Shown: positions 7,620 to 17,000 of the stretch, piece after piece
Layout of the letters: each line of letters opens with the position of its first letter
How positions within the stretch are numbered: position 1 is the stretch's first letter
Assembly: GCF_000420705.1 (NCBI RefSeq)
Contig: NZ_ATVL01000011.1
Coordinates: forward strand, 248,001 to 312,000
DNA length: 64,000 nucleotides
Source of the DNA: Hymenobacter norwichensis DSM 15439
GTDB lineage: Bacteria; Bacteroidota; Bacteroidia; Cytophagales; Hymenobacteraceae
Reading direction: 5' to 3'
Made by a program: the position numbers and the translations under genes
The notes under the pieces: model-generated
Databases searched by the model: none
The model's input: the letters and a program-made list of their open reading frames with translations, nothing else
What the model was told of the DNA's origin: nothing

Positions 7620-8003
7620 TTAGCGCTGCTTGATATCAATTTCGCGCTGCTGGCTGCTGGGGTCCAGGTACGGAATGCGCACTTGCAGCTCGTTGTTCTC
7701 GTGGATGGCGTCGATGCGCGTCAGGTCGAGGTTGCCGGGCAAGTCGAGGATGCGGGTGAACAACGGCGCGGCCAGTTGGTCTTCGGGCTCGTGGCGGAAC
7801 TCGCCGAAGACGGTCATGCGGTTGTTGTTGAGCACGACGTGGATGTTTTCGGGGCTGACCGAAGGAGCTGCTACCCGAACAACCACGCCTTTCTTCAGCT
7901 TATCAATCCGCATTTGGGCTTGGGCAATACCACCACCCAGCGTGTTGAGCAAGTCAAGTTGCGGGGCCATATTGCGGATGAATTCTCTGCTTATCAAGTT
8001 CAT
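7620..8003 (-). CDS. Hsp20/alpha-crystallin small heat-shock protein
   Basis: 127 residues. The middle and end, GVVVRVAAPSVSPENIHVVL, NNRMTVFGEFRHEPE, LFTRILDLPGNLDLTRIDA and NNELQVRIPY, follow the alpha-crystallin beta-sandwich, including the usual A-x-x-x-n-G-v-L region in a variant form. The N-terminal arm is short (about 35 residues) and the C-terminal I-x-I tail is EIDIKQR. It should be an ATP-independent holdase. It is single-gene, with its own T-run terminator. Confidence 0.88.
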   Translation of the reverse strand: MNLISREFIRNMAPQLDLLNTLGGGIAQAQMRIDKLKKGVVVRVAAPSVSPENIHVVLNNNRMTVFGEFRHEPEDQLAAPLFTRILDLPGNLDLTRIDAIHENNELQVRIPYLDPSSQQREIDIKQR

Positions 8004-8229
8004 AGTCGGTGTCCCTTTCGTAGTTACGAGAGGGGTATTGCAAACTATGTACCAACAATGTATGGGGTAGTATGCTAATGGTTTACTGACACAAGGGCAG
8101 CGTAACGATCAAGGCAAAAAGATGTTTTCGGCCATTGTGTCTTGCTGAAGCGTAGTAGAATGCCAGCGGTACAGTGTGGTCTTGCGTATACAGCTGTGCA
8201 CCCGATTCCGTAACGCTACCCCTGTTTTT

Positions 8230-8886
8230 ATGCAGCTTCATACCTTCTCTACCACACGCACGGCCCGTTACTACAGCCTCGGTGAGCCCGGACCTGACAT
8301 CCGGCACGTCTGGTTCTGCCTACACAGCCACAACGAATCGGTGGATGGTTTTGCCGCTCAGCTGCGCCCCCTCGATACACCGGAGCGCCTCCTGATTCTG
8401 CCAGAAGGTCTGGCCCGCTTCGACCAGCCTGCTGCCGTTGCTACCGATGCCGGTAGCCCGATGGCCGCCTGGTTTGCCAGCGACGCCACCGAGTACGACC
8501 TGCCGGATGTAGCGCAGTACCTGGAGAACCTAGCTGCGCAGATACTAGCCGCCTGCCCACCCCAGACGCCGATTACGGTGCTCGGGCATGGGCACGGTGC
8601 GGCGGCGGCCTGCCGCTGGCTAGCCAATAGCGGCCTCCACTACGACCGGCTGGTGCTATATGCCGCCGTTTTCCCGCCCGAAATCAACCGGCAGGCCACG
8701 TTGGCGGGGCTGCCCAAACGGCCAGTGGTAGTGGTAGCTACTACCGCTGATATTTATTCGCCGGAAGCCACCGGCGAAGGACTTATGCACGATCTGCACG
8801 CCGCGGGCTTAGAGGCACAGCTTCGCCATGCTTCCGATGGGGCTATCACCTTGGCGGCTTTGGGTGCTGGAGCTGAAACCGCGTAA
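8230..8886 (+). CDS. Alpha/beta-hydrolase-fold protein lacking the nucleophile serine
   Basis: 218 residues from the ATG at 8230. The layout resembles the predicted esterase/phospholipase (YpfH-like) branch: a beta-strand start HVWFCLHSHNES, then RLLILPEGLARF, a nucleophile-elbow region ITVLGHGHGAAAACRWLA, then PVVVVATTADIYSPEA and LRHASDGAITL. In active relatives the elbow is GxSxG (GHSQG); here it reads GHGHG, so the Ser is replaced by Gly-His. The protein may be inactive, or may use another residue. It may serve as a binding protein. No close functional partner is visible; PPK2 follows 135 bases later. Confidence 0.65.
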   Translation: MQLHTFSTTRTARYYSLGEPGPDIRHVWFCLHSHNESVDGFAAQLRPLDTPERLLILPEGLARFDQPAAVATDAGSPMAAWFASDATEYDLPDVAQYLENLAAQILAACPPQTPITVLGHGHGAAAACRWLANSGLHYDRLVLYAAVFPPEINRQATLAGLPKRPVVVVATTADIYSPEATGEGLMHDLHAAGLEAQLRHASDGAITLAALGAGAETA

Positions 8887-9021
8887 TTGTTGTGGGTATA
8901 ATGCCTACTATAAGCTGCGCCATAATATGCCGCTGTGCGTATAGCGTGGGGCGCGCACTGCGTTCCATCCGGCATTCGGGATTGAACCCGCTGCCCACGA
9001 CTTTGTTGACTCAATTGCCCT

Positions 9022-9807
9022 ATGAAAACCCCCAAAGCCATCAACCTAACCAAGCTGCCTAGCCGGGCTCCGTCTGAGTTTCACAAAGAATCGACGTTGC
9101 GGGAAATGAAACGTATTCGGCAGGAGCTGATTGACTTACAAAACCGGCTGTATGCCGAGAACAAGAGAAGCGTGTTGGTGGTGTTGCAGGGTATGGATGC
9201 CAGCGGCAAAGACGGCCTAATTCGGCGGGTATTCAGTGGTATCAACCCACAGGGTGTGCGAGTGCATTCGTTTAAGGAGCCTACCGAGCTGGAACTGGCC
9301 CACGATTTTCTGTGGCGGGTGCACCAGCAAGTACCGCCCAAGGGTATGATTCACGTATTCAACCGGTCCCACTACGAAGATGTGCTGGTGACCAGAGTGT
9401 CGGGGTTGGTGAGCAACGAGGAAGCTAAGCGGCGCTTCACGGCCATCAATAACTTCGAGAAGCTGTTGCAGCAGGCCGGCACTACGGTCTTGAAGTTCTA
9501 CCTGCACGTATCAGAAAAGGAGCAGCGGGAGCGGCTGCTTGAGCGCGTAACCGACCCCGAAAAGCACTGGAAATACGAGGCCGGCGACGAAGACAAAGCC
9601 AAGCAGTGGCCCGCGTACCGCGCTGTGTATGAAGATGTATTCGAGCACTGCAACCCTAGTTCCTGCCCGTGGCACCTGGTGCCCGCCGACCAAAACTGGT
9701 ACAAAGCCTACGTGGTAGCCCGCAGCCTGCGCGACGCCCTGGTAAAGCTCGACCCACAGTATCCATCCTCCAAAGGAGAGCGCCCCAAGCCGGATGCCAC
9801 GCGGTAG
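9022..9807 (+). CDS. ppk2: Polyphosphate kinase 2 family protein
   Basis: 261 residues, the usual one-domain PPK2 length. Walker A is GMDASGKD (about 57-64) and Walker B is in MIHVFNRSHYEDV (Asp120). EPTELELAHDFLWRVHQQVP and the KHWKYEAGDEDKAKQWP region, with PWHLVPADQNWYKAYVVA, are family signatures. PPK2 transfers phosphate between inorganic polyphosphate and nucleotides, in many members making NTP from NDP or NMP. Nothing nearby suggests a substrate. It is flanked by a pseudo-hydrolase gene and, on the other strand, a GNAT gene. Confidence 0.93.
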   Translation: MKTPKAINLTKLPSRAPSEFHKESTLREMKRIRQELIDLQNRLYAENKRSVLVVLQGMDASGKDGLIRRVFSGINPQGVRVHSFKEPTELELAHDFLWRVHQQVPPKGMIHVFNRSHYEDVLVTRVSGLVSNEEAKRRFTAINNFEKLLQQAGTTVLKFYLHVSEKEQRERLLERVTDPEKHWKYEAGDEDKAKQWPAYRAVYEDVFEHCNPSSCPWHLVPADQNWYKAYVVARSLRDALVKLDPQYPSSKGERPKPDATR

Positions 9808-9835
9808 TGAACTACCTGGCTTCCTCAAATTATAC

Positions 9836-10378
9836 TTATACCACCGCCGGCTCTACGTCCCGCTCGAAGCGCAGGCGGCCATCGGAGTTTGTGCCGGTGG
9901 CTTGAAAGCCGTTAGCTAGTAGCACCTGTTGGGAAGCGGCATTCTCAGGGAAGGTGTGTGCTACTACGTGGCGGACCATACCGGTGTTGGCGGCTTGCTC
10001 CAGTAAGCCGGCCACTAACTCAGTGGCCAAGCCCTGTTTGCGCCACTCGTCCACAATGGAGTAGCCGATTTCTACGGTACCGGCCTCAGGTGGGCCCATA
10101 AAGCCGCCCGCACCAATTAGGGTTTTGGGCGTGTCGGGGGTGGCTTTACGGATGGCGTACCAGCCATACCAGCCTGCGGCGTGCCGGCCCCCAATGGTGA
10201 GTTGGTCGAGGAAGTAGTGCATGGCGGCTTCATCGTACTCGCCAGGGGGCCAAGATGTAGGGATAGTGGCTCCGAGCAAAACCGGAAAATAACGCGGCTT
10301 GTGCAACTCGGCGGTGAGCAAGGCCCGGCTGGCAGCCAGCAACGTGAGGCGGGGCGTTTGATGAATAAGCGGAATCAT
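9836..10378 (-). CDS. GNAT family N-acetyltransferase (RimJ-like)
   Basis: 180 residues. TPRLTLLAASRALLTAEL at the start, GAGGFMGPPEAGTVEIGYSI, DEWRKQGLATELVAGLLEQA (the acetyl-CoA pyrophosphate loop, R/Q-x-x-G-x-A form) and ENAASQQVLLANGFQATG match RimJ/RimL-type GNATs. The substrate is unknown. It is just downstream of the SUKH-3 gene on the same strand (47-base gap), so the two may be co-transcribed. Confidence 0.85.
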   Translation of the reverse strand: MIPLIHQTPRLTLLAASRALLTAELHKPRYFPVLLGATIPTSWPPGEYDEAAMHYFLDQLTIGGRHAAGWYGWYAIRKATPDTPKTLIGAGGFMGPPEAGTVEIGYSIVDEWRKQGLATELVAGLLEQAANTGMVRHVVAHTFPENAASQQVLLANGFQATGTNSDGRLRFERDVEPAVV

Positions 10379-10425
10379 AAGAGAATATACGCCGCGCTGG
10401 GCGCTGGGTGACGAATATCGGTAAG

Positions 10426-10887
10426 TTACCGGACCGGAGTGGAAACTTCCTGGAAAGGTAAGTCCAGAATAACGGCTTCAACCCCAGCACTTCCTGAACT
10501 AGCAATACGATAAAAGCCGCCGGCAAATGCCCCGTATAATGTGCCTTCGGCATCCATGAGCAAGCACAGCGGATCGGTGTAGGCCTGCCCCACTACGCAC
10601 AAGGTTTGCTGCGGCACGCACGGGCTGTACTCGCGCAGCAGCTGCGGCAAATTGGGAAAGGCGGCGGCCCTGTGCGCATCGAAGAATACTCGGCTAATGC
10701 TAAGGTCGTGGCGGACGAAAAAGCAGTACAGCCCCCCAAACTCTTGCAGGAATGCCTCAGCCGTAGGCAGCCACGGCAACCCTAGCCGGAGGGCCTGCTC
10801 TCGATAATGCTGCGTATCAACGACGCGCCCCTGATGCCAGCCGGCATCGGTCAGGAGATGATAAACTTCGTCGCAAAAAACAAACAT
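10426..10887 (-). CDS. SUKH-3 domain protein (orphan immunity-type)
   Basis: 153 residues. LLTDAGWHQGRVVDTQHY near the start and FLQEFGGLYCFF, then YSPCVPQQTLCVVGQAYTDP and LMDAEGTLYGAFAGGFYRIA, follow the SUKH-3 pattern (an AGW..GR opening, EFGG, a polar mid-region, and the G.LY.af..g...ia ending). In polymorphic toxin systems SUKH proteins neutralise cognate nuclease or deaminase toxins. No toxin, Rhs or secretion gene lies nearby, so it is an orphan or a repurposed regulator. A TACTTTTG -7 box lies at 10905-10912. Confidence 0.75.
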   Translation of the reverse strand: MFVFCDEVYHLLTDAGWHQGRVVDTQHYREQALRLGLPWLPTAEAFLQEFGGLYCFFVRHDLSISRVFFDAHRAAAFPNLPQLLREYSPCVPQQTLCVVGQAYTDPLCLLMDAEGTLYGAFAGGFYRIASSGSAGVEAVILDLPFQEVSTPVR

Positions 10888-10904
10888 GGCTAAGAGACAG
10901 AAGA

Positions 10905-10912
10905 CAAAAGTA
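10905..10912 (-). promoter_or_regulatory. Bacteroidota -7 box for the SUKH-3/GNAT transcript
   Basis: TACTTTTG on the minus strand matches TAnnTTTG, 17 bases upstream of the ATG at 10887. It predicts a very short leader. Confidence 0.5.
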
Positions 10913-11088
10913 ACACAAGGAAGCGCAGCCTGTCTGCCTCAATATAATGCACCGCGCAGCAGGTAGTGTCAGCGCCGTGCGTACAGTGCCGTAAGCTGGG
11001 CGTTGGAAGCCATTTGGAAAACCCTAGGCGCTGCCTGTAGTTAAAGCAGTCAACACTTTTCTTGTTGTTCCTTTTCGATTGTATCTGT

Positions 11089-12165
11089 ATGTCTGCTTTG
11101 TTTTCTCCCTTCACGCTGCGCGGCGTTACGCTGCGCAACCGCCTAGTTGTTTCGCCTATGTGCGAGTATAGCAGCCAAGACGGTTTCGCCAACGATTGGC
11201 ACCTAGTGCACCTGGGCAGCCGGGCCGTAGGTGGCGCCGGCCTTATCATCACCGAAGCTGCTGCTGTGTCGCCGGAAGGCCGCATCACCCCCGACGACCT
11301 GGGCATCTGGAAAGACGAGCACATTGCCGGTCTGCGCCGCATCAACGACTTTATTACGGCCCAAGGCTGCGTACCCGGCATTCAGTTGGCCCACGCCGGC
11401 CGCAAAGCCAGCCACCAAAGCCCTTGGAAAGGCGGCGCCGTAGTGCCCGAAACCGAAGGTGGCTGGCAAACCGTAGCGCCAAGTGCCGAGGCCTTCACGG
11501 CCAATGAGCCCGCCCCGCTGGAACTAGATAAAGCCGGCTTGGAGAAAGTGCGGGCTGATTTCCGGGAAGCTACGCGCCGCTCCTTGGAAGCTGGCTTCCA
11601 GGTAATTGAGTTGCACGCGGCCCACGGCTACCTGTTCCACGAGTTTTTGTCGCCGCTCAGCAACCACCGATCCGACGAATACGGCGGTTCTCTGGAAAAC
11701 CGCTGCCGCCTGCTGCTGGAAGTAACCGAAGACACCCGCGCCCTCCTGCCCGACCACCTACCGCTGCTGGTGCGCATTTCGGCTACCGACTGGACGGAAG
11801 GCGGCTGGACCATCGACGATTCTATTGCGCTAACGGAATTATTGAAGCAGCGCGGCGTCGACCTAATTGACTGTTCCACTGGCGGCAACGTGCCCAAGGC
11901 CGATATTCCGGTGGGCCCTGGCTACCAGGTGCCGTTTGCCACCCGAGTACGCGAGGAAACCGGCCTGCCTACCGGCGCCGTGGGCATGATTACCACCGCC
12001 GAGCAAGCCGAAGAAATCATCAGCAAAGGCCAAGCCGACCTAGTACTGCTAGCCCGCGAGCTGCTCCGTGACCCATACTTCCCATTACACGCCGCCCACG
12101 AGTTGGGCGCCGACGTGAAATGGCCCGTGCAATACGAGCGCGCCCAACCACGGAAGGAGAAGTAG
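11089..12165 (+). CDS. NADPH dehydrogenase, Old Yellow Enzyme (YqjM-like)
   Basis: 358 residues from the ATG at 11089. The sequence RNRLVVSPMCEYSSQDG with Cys25 and Tyr27 is diagnostic of the YqjM/thermophilic-like OYE class, where they tune the FMN. VIELHAAHGYLFHEFLSPLS supplies the His pair that binds the substrate carbonyl, followed by NHRSDEYGGSLENRCR, and GMITTAEQAEEII and ADLVLLARELLRDPYFP near the phosphate-binding end. It should reduce activated alkenes with NADPH. It is monocistronic and followed by a palindromic repeat. Confidence 0.93.
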   Translation: MSALFSPFTLRGVTLRNRLVVSPMCEYSSQDGFANDWHLVHLGSRAVGGAGLIITEAAAVSPEGRITPDDLGIWKDEHIAGLRRINDFITAQGCVPGIQLAHAGRKASHQSPWKGGAVVPETEGGWQTVAPSAEAFTANEPAPLELDKAGLEKVRADFREATRRSLEAGFQVIELHAAHGYLFHEFLSPLSNHRSDEYGGSLENRCRLLLEVTEDTRALLPDHLPLLVRISATDWTEGGWTIDDSIALTELLKQRGVDLIDCSTGGNVPKADIPVGPGYQVPFATRVREETGLPTGAVGMITTAEQAEEIISKGQADLVLLARELLRDPYFPLHAAHELGADVKWPVQYERAQPRKEK

Positions 12166-12398
12166 TGAGATAGTGAGTTTGATGTTCAAGCCGCGCAAGG
12201 GGTACAGATTGACACGTACTTGCTTGAAAACTTGATGGAACGTCATTCCGAGCGTGCCGGGGAATCTCGCGTGCTGATGTTGTGGTAATAAGCCAGATGT
12301 CATTCCGAGACTCTCCGGCAAGCTCGGAATGACGTTCTATTTTGATTTTCTGTTTACACAGTATGGAACGTCAAACTCACTATTTCACCAATTCACCG
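12166..12398. repeat. Composite palindromic repeat (copy A) inside a TCACT/AGTGA inverted pair
   Basis: Core at 12242-12333: it starts GTCATTCCGAGC, then GAATCTCGCGTGCTGATG (left half of the family). Instead of the right half it runs into a second short palindrome, GTCATTCCGAG (from 12299) to GCTCGGAATGAC (end 12333). It looks like half of one element joined to an internally deleted copy. Outside it, AGTGAGATAGTGAGTTTGATGTTC (about 12166-12187) and the near-complement of GAACGTCAAACTCACTATTTCACC (about 12366-12391) form an outer inverted pair. Confidence 0.7.
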
Positions 12399-13250
12399 CT
12401 AGTTCCACCGGCCAAACTTGCCAGCTTGATAGTCTTGGTAGGCTTGGCGGATTTCTCGTTCGGTGTTCATCACGAAGGGGCCAGCGGCTACTATGGGCTC
12501 TTGAAAGGGCAGGGCGTGGCCGAGGAGAAGCACGGCGTCGGTATGGGCCTCAATGTGCAACTCATTACCGTCGTAGTTGAACTCGGTGAGGTAGCGGGCC
12601 TCGGTTTCCTGGCCGTTCACGTGTAGCTTGCCCCGGATGGTGTAGAAGAACACGGTATGCTCGGCCGGAGTGGGTAGCGTAAGCTTGGCCCCGGCCTGCA
12701 AGTCGATAGTAGCCAAGTGTATATCGGTGAGTGGCTGGTAGCTGCCCATTGTGCCTGCCCACTCGCCCGCTACGGCGTGAAGCTGCACGCGGCCCTCATC
12801 CAGCGTGATGGTAGGAATTTCTGTTTGCTGCAAGCCAGTGTAGGCCGGAGTCGTCATTTTGTGTTGGGCCGGCAGATTCACCCAGAGCTGCAAAATCTCC
12901 AGCGGCCCGCCCGTGCGCTTGAACGCCGGCGACGAAACTTCCGCGTGAATCAGGCCGCTGCCCGCCGTCATCCACTGAATACCACCGGCCTCGATGATGC
13001 TTTGGTGGCCGCCGGTGTCCTGGTGCATGATGTCGCCATCGAGAATAAAGGTTACGGTTTCGAAGCCACGGTGCGGGTGCGGGCCGAACGGCAGGCCTTG
13101 ATTATTAGGTGTATACACCTGTGGCCCGTGGTGATTCAGAAACAAAAACGGGTCGAGGTGCTCAACCGACGGCGTAGGCAGAGCCCGGTAGGTTACCAAA
13201 TCGGCAATGGGCGAATTGACGGCGCGGTGCTGCTGCTTGACGGTGCGCAT
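12399..13250 (-). CDS. Pirin family bicupin protein
   Basis: 283 residues, the typical pirin length. The N-terminal cupin has LDPFLFLNHHGPQ, PFGPHPHRGFETVTFILDGD (His-x-His and the later Glu/His of the Fe site), HQDTGGHQSIIEAGGIQWMTAG and SGLIHAEVS. The second cupin ends in the C-terminal tail GPFVMNTEREIRQAYQDY, which is the pirin signature. Some pirins have quercetinase-like dioxygenase activity, others act as redox sensors; the substrate here is unknown. No neighbour indicates a pathway. Confidence 0.92.
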   Translation of the reverse strand: MRTVKQQHRAVNSPIADLVTYRALPTPSVEHLDPFLFLNHHGPQVYTPNNQGLPFGPHPHRGFETVTFILDGDIMHQDTGGHQSIIEAGGIQWMTAGSGLIHAEVSSPAFKRTGGPLEILQLWVNLPAQHKMTTPAYTGLQQTEIPTITLDEGRVQLHAVAGEWAGTMGSYQPLTDIHLATIDLQAGAKLTLPTPAEHTVFFYTIRGKLHVNGQETEARYLTEFNYDGNELHIEAHTDAVLLLGHALPFQEPIVAAGPFVMNTEREIRQAYQDYQAGKFGRWN

Positions 13251-13432
13251 AAAAGGAAGGTTGTTGATTCAGAGAGGAAAAAGTATCGGTAAAAGCCGGA
13301 AGCAAGTAAACTGTTTCGCAGCAGGGCACGCGGTCCGCAGCCAGCCGCTGCCCGTGCAAGCTGCCCGCTTTGCCAGGAAGCGCCTGAAAATCAGTAAATA
13401 GCTGCCCCAATCAAACCCGCCCAACCCGTCCC

Positions 13433-13885
13433 ATGAAACGCGTAGCTTTTCTCTTCCTACTTTTTATTTCGTTTGGTCTGCTACCCACAGCAGCCCAAGC
13501 GCAGCAGCCCACCCTCACGTTCAACCACGCCGCTATTTGCGTGAAGGATTTGAAAGCCAGCACCGATTTCTACAAGCTGGTGCTGGCCCTACCCGAAATA
13601 CCCAACCCCTTCAACGACGGCCGGCACACCTGGCTCAGCATTGGGCCGCAACTCCAGATGCACATTATTCAAGGCACTTGCACTCTCACACCGGAAAAGA
13701 ACGTGCACCTGTGTTTCAGCACGGCCTCGGTACCGGAGTTTGCCAAACGCCTCGACAGGCAGAAGGTAGCATATAGCAATTTGCTGGGCCAGCAAAGCCA
13801 AGTAACCCTCCGGGCCGATGGCGTGCGGCAGCTGTATTTGCAGGACCCCGATGGCTATTGGATTGAAATCAACGACGCGAAGTAG
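13433..13885 (+). CDS. Secreted VOC/glyoxalase-like protein
   Basis: 150 residues. A signal peptide (MKRVAFLFLLFISFGLLPTA, cut near AQAQ, about residue 24) precedes one VOC half-module: LTFNHAAICVKDLKASTDFY, KLVLALPEIPNPFNDGRHTW, LQMHIIQG, VHLCFSTASVPEFAKRL, then QLYLQDPDGYWIEIND. The pattern HAAICVKDLKASTDFYK and DPDGYWIEI is that of glyoxalase/bleomycin-resistance/dioxygenase-fold proteins. Metal ligands could be His (NHAAI), His (MHII) and Glu (WIEI). Most single-domain VOC proteins are cytoplasmic, so the signal peptide is notable. The substrate is unknown. Confidence 0.82.
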   Translation: MKRVAFLFLLFISFGLLPTAAQAQQPTLTFNHAAICVKDLKASTDFYKLVLALPEIPNPFNDGRHTWLSIGPQLQMHIIQGTCTLTPEKNVHLCFSTASVPEFAKRLDRQKVAYSNLLGQQSQVTLRADGVRQLYLQDPDGYWIEINDAK

Positions 13886-13944
13886 CGCCCTCAGTGGTGC
13901 CTCGACCTCCGCAGCAGCCTCCAGCTATTGATAACCTATAAACT

Positions 13945-14000
13945 AATATAAAACAATAAACCCTTGGCGCTTGAGCGTCAAGGGTTTATTGTTTTATATT
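13945..14000. terminator. Bidirectional terminator, 26-bp stem
   Basis: Arms at 13945-13970 and 13975-14000 pair over 26 positions with one G-T wobble and a TTGA loop; the outer ends are A/T-rich and supply T-runs on both strands. It lies between the VOC gene (+) and the T9SS beta-helix gene (-). Confidence 0.88.
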
Positions 14001-14018
14001 CTGTGTGTTGCAGCTATC

Positions 14019-17000
14019 CTATTCTAGTATCACCCGGCGGATGGTGGTTTGGCCTTCGGTGCTGAGGCGGAGCAGATAGATGCCGGGGGCCGCACCTGGC
14101 ACGGCCAGCTCGGTGCGGGAGGTGCCTGTGGTGTGGCGTACCTGCTGCTGGTGTACCGGGCGTCCCAGCACATCAAGCAGTTCCGTGTCAATAAGGCGGG
14201 CCGGACCTTGCACTTCCAGCGTCAGGGGCTGGGTGGCTAGGGCTGGGTTCGGGAATACGCTTAAGCTTAGGCCGCGCAGAGCGGGCACGGTGGCCTGCGG
14301 CTGCCGGATGGTGAGCGTGACGGTGGTATTGCTGCTCACGCAGGCATTCACCGAATCGACAACGTAATAGGTGTACACGCCCACGGCGGTGCGGCCGGTA
14401 GCATACGAGTCGCCGGCAAACAGGCGCTGGGTGCGGGCCGCATCAGCGTACCATACGCGGGTGCCGGCGGTGCCGGTGCTGGCCGTGGCGGTGAGGGGCG
14501 GTACCGGCTGCCCTAAATTAGCTGTTAGGCTGGGAGCAGTAGGTGCCGGCAAGGCGGTAGGCGTAAACTCGAAAGCACCAATATCGGGAGTGGTGGGGTT
14601 GCGCGTAACGCCCGCATAATCAGCCGGGAAGCCGGAAATCGGACGGGCGTGGCCATCGAGGTTGCAGCTGCGCTCAGGCACAACGCTCACGATACCGGGG
14701 GCAGAGGTAGTAAAGTACACGCGGGCCGCCAGACTGGCCTGATCCTGGGCGGTAGCCGTGCGCAATGCTGCAAGCGTTGGGCGGGCGGCCCCGTTCACGT
14801 AGGCTAGCGTGCTATTAGCGCCCACCACCGAGTAGGCGTTGTTATTAATGGTAGTGAAAGGCGAAGTGGCCGAAGCCGAATACAGAGCGTAGGTTTTGCC
14901 AGCGGCAGCCGTAGTAGTCTGTTCATTGGCGAGGATATTGTTGAGCATTTCCACGCCTGTTACGCCGGTATTCAGGGCTACAGCGGCCGTAATTGGGGTG
15001 GTGCCATTCGCAAGATTGCCGGTCAGCCAGATGCTGTTGTAGTACAGCTTATACCCGCCGCCCGACGAAATATAGATGCCGTGCGGCGTGAAGGTGTAGT
15101 CGTCCTCGCCAGTGCCCTGGATGCCCGAAATTAGGTTGTTTACCACTTGGATATCGGCGGTGGCAGAGGTAGCCGAAAGACGGATACCGTAGGCGCCGTA
15201 CGCGTCGGTGGTGGTGGCGGCGGTTTGGGTGATGTCGGAAATGGTGTTGGCGAAAATCAAACCGCTGCTGCTGGTTGTGCCTACCACAATGCCGGCTGCC
15301 GCGCCGCCGCTGGCCCGCGTTACGCCCGCAATGGTATTGTTAAATACTCTAAAGGTGGTAGTAGCCAGTATAACAATGCCACTGGTACTCACCTTATCAG
15401 CGGCCACGGTGGAGCCGATCAGGTTGTCGTTGGCCGTGAAGATAACGCAATTGGCCTGGGTTTGGATGGCGGTGGCCGTGCGGCTGATGGCCGAGCGCTG
15501 GATGCGGCTGCTGCCCGTACCGTTGAACGCCACCCCATACGCCGTCGTCGGGCTGGCCGCTTTCAGGTTCAGGTGGCTCAGCAGCACGTTGTTGCCCGAT
15601 ACGAATACCACGCCACTGCTGGTAGCCGTGCCATTGTTTGTAAACGACAAACCGCGGCTGGTAGGACTGCTGGTACCTTCGCCGGTCACCGTTACATGTT
15701 CGGCATCTACAATGAGCAGGGGCGTGGTCGTGCTGGCCGGGGCCGTAAACGAAGAACCCGACTGGTCGGCCAGCGCCGAATTGATGGTGATGGTATTGAC
15801 GTTGCTAGAGCCGGGGTTGGGATTAATAGTAATTGGGTACGTTTCGGTGGGGTACGTGGCATCGAGGAGGCGCAAAGTAAGGGCGCCGCCCAGCACACTG
15901 CTGTTCACGGCGGCTACAGCGGCCGTCAGGGTGGGGTAGTCGGCGGTAGCGGCGGTACCCACGGTTTTCACGCCGCTCAGCGCGCCAATAATCCGGTAAT
16001 AGCTAGGCCGGGTAGGGGCGCTGGTGATGGCACTTACCGAGGTAGCCGCAAAGCCCGCGCCGGGCGAAGCACTCACGTTCGGGGGGGTAGCCAAATCCTG
16101 CGCCGCTACAAAGTACTGGAGGGTGTCGCCGAGGGCTGGGGCGGAGCGTAACTTGCTGGTATCGATAGTGAACAAGGTAACCGTGCCCGGCGCGGGACCT
16201 GGGGTTACCCACTTCCAGCCGTTGCCGGTGGCGTCGTTGGGGGCCGTGAATACGTTGGCGTCGGTGCTTTTCTTGTAGTAGAGCCGCGGGGAGCCGCTTG
16301 CCGTAGCATCCACCCCCGAGGCATCGTTGATTTGCGTGGCCAAGGTACGGTTACCAGTGCTAGCTGTATTGCCTAGCGGCTGGTAGGTGATGGTCGGGCC
16401 GGTGAGGTCAACGGCTACAAACGTGCCTTCGTCGGCGCCTATGTCGGGGGTAGCTACGGTGCGGGCGGTGCCGTCAATATCAGTCGGGACCGGTAGGGCG
16501 GAAGCCACCAGGGAGCCGCCACCGCTTTCCACCTGGGTGGCTGCGCCGGGCTGAATGTGCGGGTCGGTCAGGGCATTCACAAACGGTACGTTTTCCGTTG
16601 CCGAGCCCTGCTCGGCGGGAGCAGCCCGCAACTTGTACTGCGCCAGCGTCTGATCTACGGCCGGCGTGGTGGCCACCCCGTAGAAAATCGGCTTCTCCGC
16701 CGAGGGGGTGCCCGCGTAAAACAGGTTGTTGCCCGAAGTAGCCGCCAGGTTAGTTACCGAAGCCGTGCTCTTGAAAAAGGCCGCCGCCACGCCGCCGCCG
16801 CCGGCCGGCAGCCCGGTTACCAGGTTCACAAAGATGTTGTTGCGTAAGTCAACCGGCGGGGCGCTGGAAATATAAAACGCACCGCTTTTGTTGGAGGCGG
16901 CCGTGGCAGTGTAAGTCAGCACCACCGTGTTGTGGTAGCAGTAGTTGTTGGTGCCGCCCCGGAAACTCAGCGCCCGTACCGAGGTGCCCGCCGTGCTGCC

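Noticed and set aside
8977..8996. Sequence CGGGATTGAACCCG resembling the T-arm of a minus-strand tRNA
   Set aside because: No acceptor stem, anticodon arm or D-arm can be built around it, and the rest of such a tRNA would overlap the PPK2 start.
15147..16151. 334-aa plus-strand frame
   Set aside because: Antisense shadow of the Gly/Thr-rich beta-helix gene.
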